NCBI GenBank assembly: GCA_050251035.1
Contig: JBFWNN010000011.1
Location: forward strand, 39,994-103,993
Source: Taklimakanibacter sp050251035
GTDB lineage: Bacteria; Pseudomonadota; Alphaproteobacteria; Rhizobiales; Aestuariivirgaceae
Length of the DNA: 64,000 nucleotides
Direction of reading: 5' to 3'
Below, one piece after another: positions 59,624-64,000 of the stretch. The notes under the pieces are model-generated. The model was given only the letters and a program-made list of their open reading frames with translations, had not been told where the DNA came from and did no database searches. Made by a program: the position numbers and the translations under genes. The stretch's first letter is position 1. Each line of letters starts with the position of its first letter.

Positions 59624-61342
59624 ATGGCAAAAACTGCCGATACACTCACGCCTACCCGCGCCGACTTCGAAGCCCTCCTCGCCGAAAGCTTCGGCACCTC
59701 GACCTCGGCCGAAGGCTCGGTCGTCAAGGGCCGCGTCGTCGCCGTCGAGAACGACTTCGCCATCATCGACGTCGGCCTCAAGACCGAGGGCCGCATCGCC
59801 CTCAAGGAATTCTCCCAGCCCGGCAAGGACGTGGCGCTCAAGCCCGGCGATGACGTCGAGGTCTATCTCGAGCGCATCGAGAACGCGCTCGGCGAAGCCG
59901 TGCTGTCGCGCGACAAGGCCCGCCGCGAGGAGGCCTGGACCCGCCTCGAGCAGTCCTCCGCCAACAACGAACGCGTCGACGGCGTGATCTTCGGCCGCGT
60001 CAAGGGCGGCTTCACCGTCGATCTCGGCGGCGCCGTGGCCTTCCTGCCCGGCAGCCAGGTCGATATCCGCCCGATCCGTGATGTCGGCGCGCTGATGAAC
60101 GTCACCCAGCCCTTCCAGATCCTCAAGATGGACCGCCGCCGCGGCAATATCGTCGTGTCGCGCCGCGCCATCATGGAAGAGACCCGCGCCGAGCAGCGCT
60201 CGGAGCTCGTGCAGAATCTCACCGAAGGCCAGGTGGTCGACGGCGTGGTCAAGAACATCACCGATTACGGCGCGTTCGTCGATCTCGGCGGCATCGACGG
60301 CCTGCTGCATGTGACCGACATCGCCTGGAAGCGCGTCAACCATCCCTCCGACGTCCTTTCGGTCGGCCAGACGGTCAAGGTGCAGATCATCCGCATCAAT
60401 CCCGAGACCCAGCGCATCTCGCTCGGCATGAAGCAGCTCGACAAGGATCCGTGGGAAGGTGTCGCCGCCAAGTATCCGATCGGCGCCAAGGTCAGCGGTC
60501 GCGTCACCAACATCACCGACTACGGCGCCTTCGTCGAGCTCGAGGATGGCATCGAAGGCCTGGTCCACGTCTCCGAGATGAGCTGGACAAAGAAGAACGT
60601 CCATCCAGGCAAGATCCTGTCGACCTCGGAACAGATCCAGGTCCAGGTGCTCGAAGTCGATCCCTCCAAGCGGCGCATCTCGCTCGGCCTCAAGCAGGTC
60701 CAGCAGAATCCGTGGGACAGCTTCTCCGAGAAGCATCCGACCGGCTCGATCGTCGAAGGCGAGATCAAGAACATCACCGAATTCGGTCTGTTCGTCGGTC
60801 TCGACGGTGACGTCGACGGCATGGTGCATCTCTCCGATCTCGACTGGAAGCGTTCCGGCGAGGACGCGATCAAGGACTACAAGAAGGGCGACCATGTGCG
60901 CGCCCAGGTCCTCGATGTCGACATCGACAAGGAACGCATCTCGCTCGGCATCAAGCAGGTCGGCGGCGATCCGATGGAAAGCCTGGCCGGCGTCAAGAAG
61001 GGCGACACGGTCACCTGCGAAGTCGTCGGCGTCGAGGACAATGGCCTCAACGTGAAGATCGCCGGCTCCGAGATGACCGCCTTCATCAAGCGGGCCGATC
61101 TGGCGCGCGACCGCTCCGAGCAGCGCCCCGAGCGCTTCGCGGTGGGCGAGAAGGTCGACGCCAAGGTCACCCAGATCGACTCGAAGGCCCGCCGGATCAT
61201 CGTCTCGATCAAGGCGCTCGAAATCGCCGACGAGAAGGCGGCGGTGGCCCAGTATGGCTCGTCCGACTCGGGCGCTTCGCTCGGCGACATTCTCGGCGCC
61301 GCGCTCAACAAGGCGAAAAAGGACGCCGAGTCCAAGAACTGA
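59624..61342 (+). CDS. rpsA: 30S ribosomal protein S1
   Basis: The product has 572 residues with six S1/OB-fold RNA-binding repeats, recognisable by GKVVAVENDFAIIDVGLKTEG-type strands and repeated NITDYGAFVDL/GLVHVSEMSW segments. S1 brings structured mRNAs to the 30S subunit. The ATG at 59624 (MAKTADTL) gives the usual N-terminus. No Shine-Dalgarno is visible; a small hairpin covers the start instead, which fits the translational autoregulation known for S1. cmk, its usual upstream neighbour, is not here. Confidence 0.96.
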   Translation: MAKTADTLTPTRADFEALLAESFGTSTSAEGSVVKGRVVAVENDFAIIDVGLKTEGRIALKEFSQPGKDVALKPGDDVEVYLERIENALGEAVLSRDKARREEAWTRLEQSSANNERVDGVIFGRVKGGFTVDLGGAVAFLPGSQVDIRPIRDVGALMNVTQPFQILKMDRRRGNIVVSRRAIMEETRAEQRSELVQNLTEGQVVDGVVKNITDYGAFVDLGGIDGLLHVTDIAWKRVNHPSDVLSVGQTVKVQIIRINPETQRISLGMKQLDKDPWEGVAAKYPIGAKVSGRVTNITDYGAFVELEDGIEGLVHVSEMSWTKKNVHPGKILSTSEQIQVQVLEVDPSKRRISLGLKQVQQNPWDSFSEKHPTGSIVEGEIKNITEFGLFVGLDGDVDGMVHLSDLDWKRSGEDAIKDYKKGDHVRAQVLDVDIDKERISLGIKQVGGDPMESLAGVKKGDTVTCEVVGVEDNGLNVKIAGSEMTAFIKRADLARDRSEQRPERFAVGEKVDAKVTQIDSKARRIIVSIKALEIADEKAAVAQYGSSDSGASLGDILGAALNKAKKDAESKN

Positions 61343-61350
61343 CCCCCCGA

Positions 61351-61385
61351 AGGCCGGGCGGCGACGCCCGGCCTCCTCTTTCTCT
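61351..61385 (+). terminator. Rho-independent terminator of rpsA
   Basis: AGGCCGGGCG (61351-61360) pairs with CGCCCGGCCT (61365-61374) around a GCGA tetraloop, followed by CCTCTTTCTCTTT. Confidence 0.75.
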
Positions 61386-61484
61386 TTCCCTTGCGCCATA
61401 TCGGCATCGCTTCCCCGATGCCATAATTTCCCCATCGGGCCGGCCCTAGAAGCGGTGTCCCGGATCATGTAAGGAACCCGCGCA

Positions 61485-62435
61485 ATGGCCAGCGAAGCTG
61501 AACTCATCATCGACCGGCGACGGCTCAAGCGCCGTCTCACCTTCTGGCGCGTGGCCGCCATCCTGCTCTTCATCGGCGGGCTCCTGGCCCTGGCCGCGGC
61601 CTGGGGCGGCTTCGATCTCGGCAAGCAAGGCGACCACATCGCGCGGGTGAGGATCACCGGGCTCATCACCGGCGACCAGAAGACCCTCGATCTCCTGGAC
61701 GACATCGCCAAGGCCGATCACGTGAAGGGCCTGATCCTGCGCATCGACAGCCCCGGCGGCACCACGGCGGGCTCCGAAGCCATCTATGAATCGATCCGCA
61801 AGATCGCCAAGGACAAGCCGGTCGCCGCGGTGATGGACACGGTCGCGGCCTCGGGCGGCTATATCACCGCCATTGCCGCCGACCATATCGTGGCGCGCGG
61901 CAACACCATCACCGGCTCCATCGGCGTCATCTTCCAATGGGCCGAGGTCTCGAAACTGCTCGAGACGATCGGCGTCCAGATGCAGGAGATCAAGTCGGGC
62001 GACCTCAAGGCCGAGCCCTCGCCCTTCAAGCCTTTGTCGGAAAAGGCCCGGGAAGTGTCCAACCAGATGGTCCAGGACAGCTTCGCCTGGTTCACCGGCC
62101 TCGTGGCCGAGCGCCGCAAGCTGCCGCTCGACAGGGTGAAGGTGCTGTCCGACGGCCGCGTCTATACCGGCCGCCAGGCAGTGGCCGAAAAGCTCATCGA
62201 CGAGCTCGGCGGCGAGGACAAGGCGGTCGACTGGATCAGACGGGAAAAGAAGCTTTCCGAGGACATCGCGGTCAAAGACTGGAAGGTCGAGAGCGAGGAT
62301 GACGGTCTCCTGGGCCTTGGCCTCAAGATCACCTCCGGCGCCCTCAAGGCGCTGGGCCTGCCCGACCTCGCCGAACAGGCCAAATTACAGAAACTTGACG
62401 GTCTCCTCTCGGTTTGGCACCCTTCGCTGCAGTAA
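61485..62435 (+). CDS. sppA: Signal peptide peptidase SppA
   Basis: The product has 316 residues. One N-terminal membrane helix (VAAILLFIGGLLALAAAWGG) anchors a ClpP-like serine protease domain with ILRIDSPGGTTAGSEAIYE, the nucleophile region DTVAASGGYITAIAAD and TGSIGVIFQ. The single-domain length is that of the short bacterial SppA. The catalytic Lys is in the later RKLPLDRVKVLSDGRVYTG region. It degrades remnant signal peptides in the inner membrane. It is 22 bases before ihfB. Confidence 0.93.
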   Translation: MASEAELIIDRRRLKRRLTFWRVAAILLFIGGLLALAAAWGGFDLGKQGDHIARVRITGLITGDQKTLDLLDDIAKADHVKGLILRIDSPGGTTAGSEAIYESIRKIAKDKPVAAVMDTVAASGGYITAIAADHIVARGNTITGSIGVIFQWAEVSKLLETIGVQMQEIKSGDLKAEPSPFKPLSEKAREVSNQMVQDSFAWFTGLVAERRKLPLDRVKVLSDGRVYTGRQAVAEKLIDELGGEDKAVDWIRREKKLSEDIAVKDWKVESEDDGLLGLGLKITSGALKALGLPDLAEQAKLQKLDGLLSVWHPSLQ

Positions 62436-62457
62436 AGCCAGGCGAGCGGGGCCTCCC

Positions 62458-62745
62458 ATGATCAAATCGGAACTGATCCAGAAGATCGCCGAGAAGAATC
62501 CTCATCTCTACCACCGGGATGTGGAACGCATCATCAATACGATCTTCGACCAGATCATCAACGCCATGAAGAGCGGCGACCGGGTCGAATTGCGCGGTTT
62601 TGGCGCCTTTTCGGTGAAATCGCGCCAGGGCCGGCAGGGCCGCAACCCGCGCACCGGCGACCCGGTGACGGTCGAGCCCAAGCACGTGCCTTTCTTCAAG
62701 ACCGGCAAGGAATTGCGCGAGCAGCTCAACCGCAGCGAGCCGTGA
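62458..62745 (+). CDS. ihfB: Integration host factor beta subunit
   Basis: The product has 95 residues of the HU/IHF family. The helical dimerisation part (MIKSELIQKIAEKNPHLYHR) is followed by beta arms with RVELRGFGAFSVKSR and GRNPRTGDPVTVEPKHVPFFKTGKELRE, including the DNA-intercalating Pro. It bends DNA with IhfA and serves replication, transcription and tyrosine-recombinase integration, including that of elements such as the one in this window. The gene follows sppA, as in many alphaproteobacteria. Confidence 0.95.
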   Translation: MIKSELIQKIAEKNPHLYHRDVERIINTIFDQIINAMKSGDRVELRGFGAFSVKSRQGRQGRNPRTGDPVTVEPKHVPFFKTGKELREQLNRSEP

Positions 62746-63083
62746 CTTTCCGTCGAATCATCAACTGGGCGATCGGGCTGCCGATCGCCATCATCGTCAT
62801 CGCCTTCTGCGTGGCCAACCGGCAATGGGTCGAGGTCTCCTTCGATCCGTTCTCGCGCACGACCCCTTTCGCCACCATGTACATGCCGCTCTGGGCCCTG
62901 GTCTTCATCGGCCTATTCTTCGGCATGATCGCCGGGTGGATCGCCTGCTGGTTCGGCCAGGGCAAATGGCGGCGCGCCACCCGGGAGGCGCGCATCGACC
63001 TGCAGCGTGCCCAGGACGAGGCCCAGCGCCTCCGGCGCGAGCAACAGGACCGCCTCAGCCTCACCGACAACCAGACATCATGA
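62742..63083 (+). CDS. LapA-domain (DUF1049) inner-membrane protein
   Basis: The product has 113 residues. Two membrane helices (IGLPIAIIVIAFCVANRQW and LWALVFIGLFFGMIAGWIACW) flank a short periplasmic loop with the VSFDPF segment typical of LapA/YciS proteins, followed by a cytosolic coiled coil (RRATREARIDLQRAQDEAQRLRREQ). Homologues help assemble lipopolysaccharide in enterobacteria. The GTG start overlaps the ihfB stop (GTGA), and the gene overlaps the next by ATGA. Confidence 0.88.
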   Translation: MTFRRIINWAIGLPIAIIVIAFCVANRQWVEVSFDPFSRTTPFATMYMPLWALVFIGLFFGMIAGWIACWFGQGKWRRATREARIDLQRAQDEAQRLRREQQDRLSLTDNQTS

Positions 63084-64000
63084 AGATCATCTCCGCCGCC
63101 CGGCTCGCCGAAGCTGCCCCCTATCGCGATATCGTCGAGGCCCTGCGCCAGGGCTTTCGCGACGACATCGAAACACCCGTGCGCCATCAGCATCAGACCT
63201 CCGACGTGGCGATCCTGCTGCTGATGCCCGCCTGGTCGAAGGCCTTCACCGGCCTCAAGACGGTGGTGTTCAAGAGCGACAACCCGGCGCAAGGGCTGCC
63301 GACCATCACCGCCAACTATCTCCTCATCGACAACCGCACGGGCGCCACGGTCGCCATGATGGACGGCACCGAGCTCACCAGGCGGCGCACCGCAGCAGCG
63401 AGCGCGCTGGCCGCCGACTATCTCGCCCGCAAGAACGCCTCGACGATGCTGATGGTCGGCACCGGCGCGCTCGGCGCCCATTTCGTGCGCGCCCATGCCG
63501 CCATGCGTCCGATCAGAGCCGTGCTGCTCTACAACCGCTCGCCCGACAAGGCCAAGGACCTCGCGGCCGAGCTCGCCAAAGACGGCTTCGACGTCAGCGT
63601 CACCACCGACCTCGAAAAGGCGATGGCGGCGGCCGACATCATCTCCTGCGCCACGACCTCGACCACGCCCATTCTGAGGGGCGCCTGGCTCAAGCCCGGC
63701 ACCCATGTCGATCTCGCCGGCGCCTTCAAGCCGGAGATGCGCGAGACGGACGGCGAGGTCGTCGCGCGCGCGCGCGTCTATGTCGACACGCGAGAGGGGG
63801 CCGAGGCCGAGGCCGGCGACCTCCTCCAGGCCACGCGCGAAGGCAAGTTCCGCATGGAGAACATCCAGGGCGACCTCTTCGGCCTCTGCCGGGGCAAGAC
63901 CGCGGGCCGGCGCAACAGCGACGAGATCACCTTGTTCAAGTCCTGCGGCACCGCCATCGAGGACCTCGCCACAGCGACGCTGGTCTATTCAAGGAGCTGA
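63080..64000 (+). CDS. Ornithine cyclodeaminase / mu-crystallin family protein
   Basis: The product has 306 residues and appears complete, with its TGA as the last three bases of the window. Family features are an N-terminal substrate-binding part (FKSDNPAQGLPTITANYLLIDNRTG, MDGTELTRRRTAAASALAADYLARK), a Rossmann NAD(P)-binding motif in the range MLMVGTGALGAHFVRAHAA, and YNRSPDKAKDL. Members are ornithine cyclodeaminases or ketimine (1-pyrroline-2-carboxylate) reductases, and the two activities cannot be told apart here. The ATG overlaps the LapA gene stop. Confidence 0.9.
   Translation: MKIISAARLAEAAPYRDIVEALRQGFRDDIETPVRHQHQTSDVAILLLMPAWSKAFTGLKTVVFKSDNPAQGLPTITANYLLIDNRTGATVAMMDGTELTRRRTAAASALAADYLARKNASTMLMVGTGALGAHFVRAHAAMRPIRAVLLYNRSPDKAKDLAAELAKDGFDVSVTTDLEKAMAAADIISCATTSTTPILRGAWLKPGTHVDLAGAFKPEMRETDGEVVARARVYVDTREGAEAEAGDLLQATREGKFRMENIQGDLFGLCRGKTAGRRNSDEITLFKSCGTAIEDLATATLVYSRS

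Noticed and set aside
59477..61711. A 744-codon open frame on the minus strand
   Set aside because: It is antisense to rpsA; its apparent repeats simply mirror the repeated S1 domains.

Overview
The window reads as chromosome of a high-GC alphaproteobacterium, most likely of the order Hyphomicrobiales. The evidence is the gene content and order: rpsT-dnaA-dnaN-recF-gyrB, rph-hrcA-grpE with rdgB and hemW, gshB-yraN-rsmI next to comM, coaBC-dut-moeB with ubiB and ubiE, and a Zur-type box in front of an aztD/cobW-family zinc operon. Genus cannot be assigned from the sequence alone. No tRNA, rRNA or CRISPR array was seen.

Layout. 1-2265: end of an alpha/beta hydrolase, a DnaB/RecA-fold ATPase and an unknown protein. 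2266-3594 and 25351-25602: the two halves of comM, a gene of the ComM/YifB AAA+ family, split by an inserted element. 3580-25383: a 21.8 kb integrated element bounded by an 18-bp direct repeat that lies inside the comM reading frame; joining the halves across one repeat copy restores a 510-codon comM. 25693-33118: DUF2806 protein, gshB, yraN, rsmI, an LpoA-like lipoprotein and a TRAP transporter. 33409-41783: hemW, a VOC-RdgB fusion, rph, a zinc-starvation operon, hrcA, a GFA protein, a GST and grpE. 41843-47061: moeB, dut, coaBC, ubiB, ubiE and a broken DUF559 gene between inverted repeats. 47203-51131: mutM, an enoyl-CoA hydratase, an Hsp70-like protein and an exported unknown. 51262-64000: rpsT, the dnaA control region, dnaA, dnaN, recF, gyrB, a Cys-rich repeat protein, rpsA, sppA, ihfB, lapA and an ornithine cyclodeaminase-family gene.

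The element has its integrase and excisionase at the right end, beside the 5' half of comM. To their left are a compact block with two winged-helix proteins and a stand-alone Spo11/topoisomerase VI A-like protein, then two large proteins resembling phage DNA-ejection proteins, several small exported proteins, and an XRE-type regulator facing a long leftward run of small overlapping genes across an operator region. At the left end are an SRAP protein and a secreted thermonuclease. No terminase, portal, capsid or tail gene was recognised, so it looks like a decayed prophage or a satellite-like element. Its most interesting cargo is a lower-GC two-gene unit (11657-13542): an ABC/OLD-like ATPase overlapping by 4 bp a small protein with a possible PD-(D/E)xK nuclease motif. 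This is a candidate antiviral defence module that I cannot match to a named system.

Most chromosomal genes sit in tightly packed operons with ATGA-type overlaps, and the start sites given here lean on those overlaps and on Shine-Dalgarno sequences.
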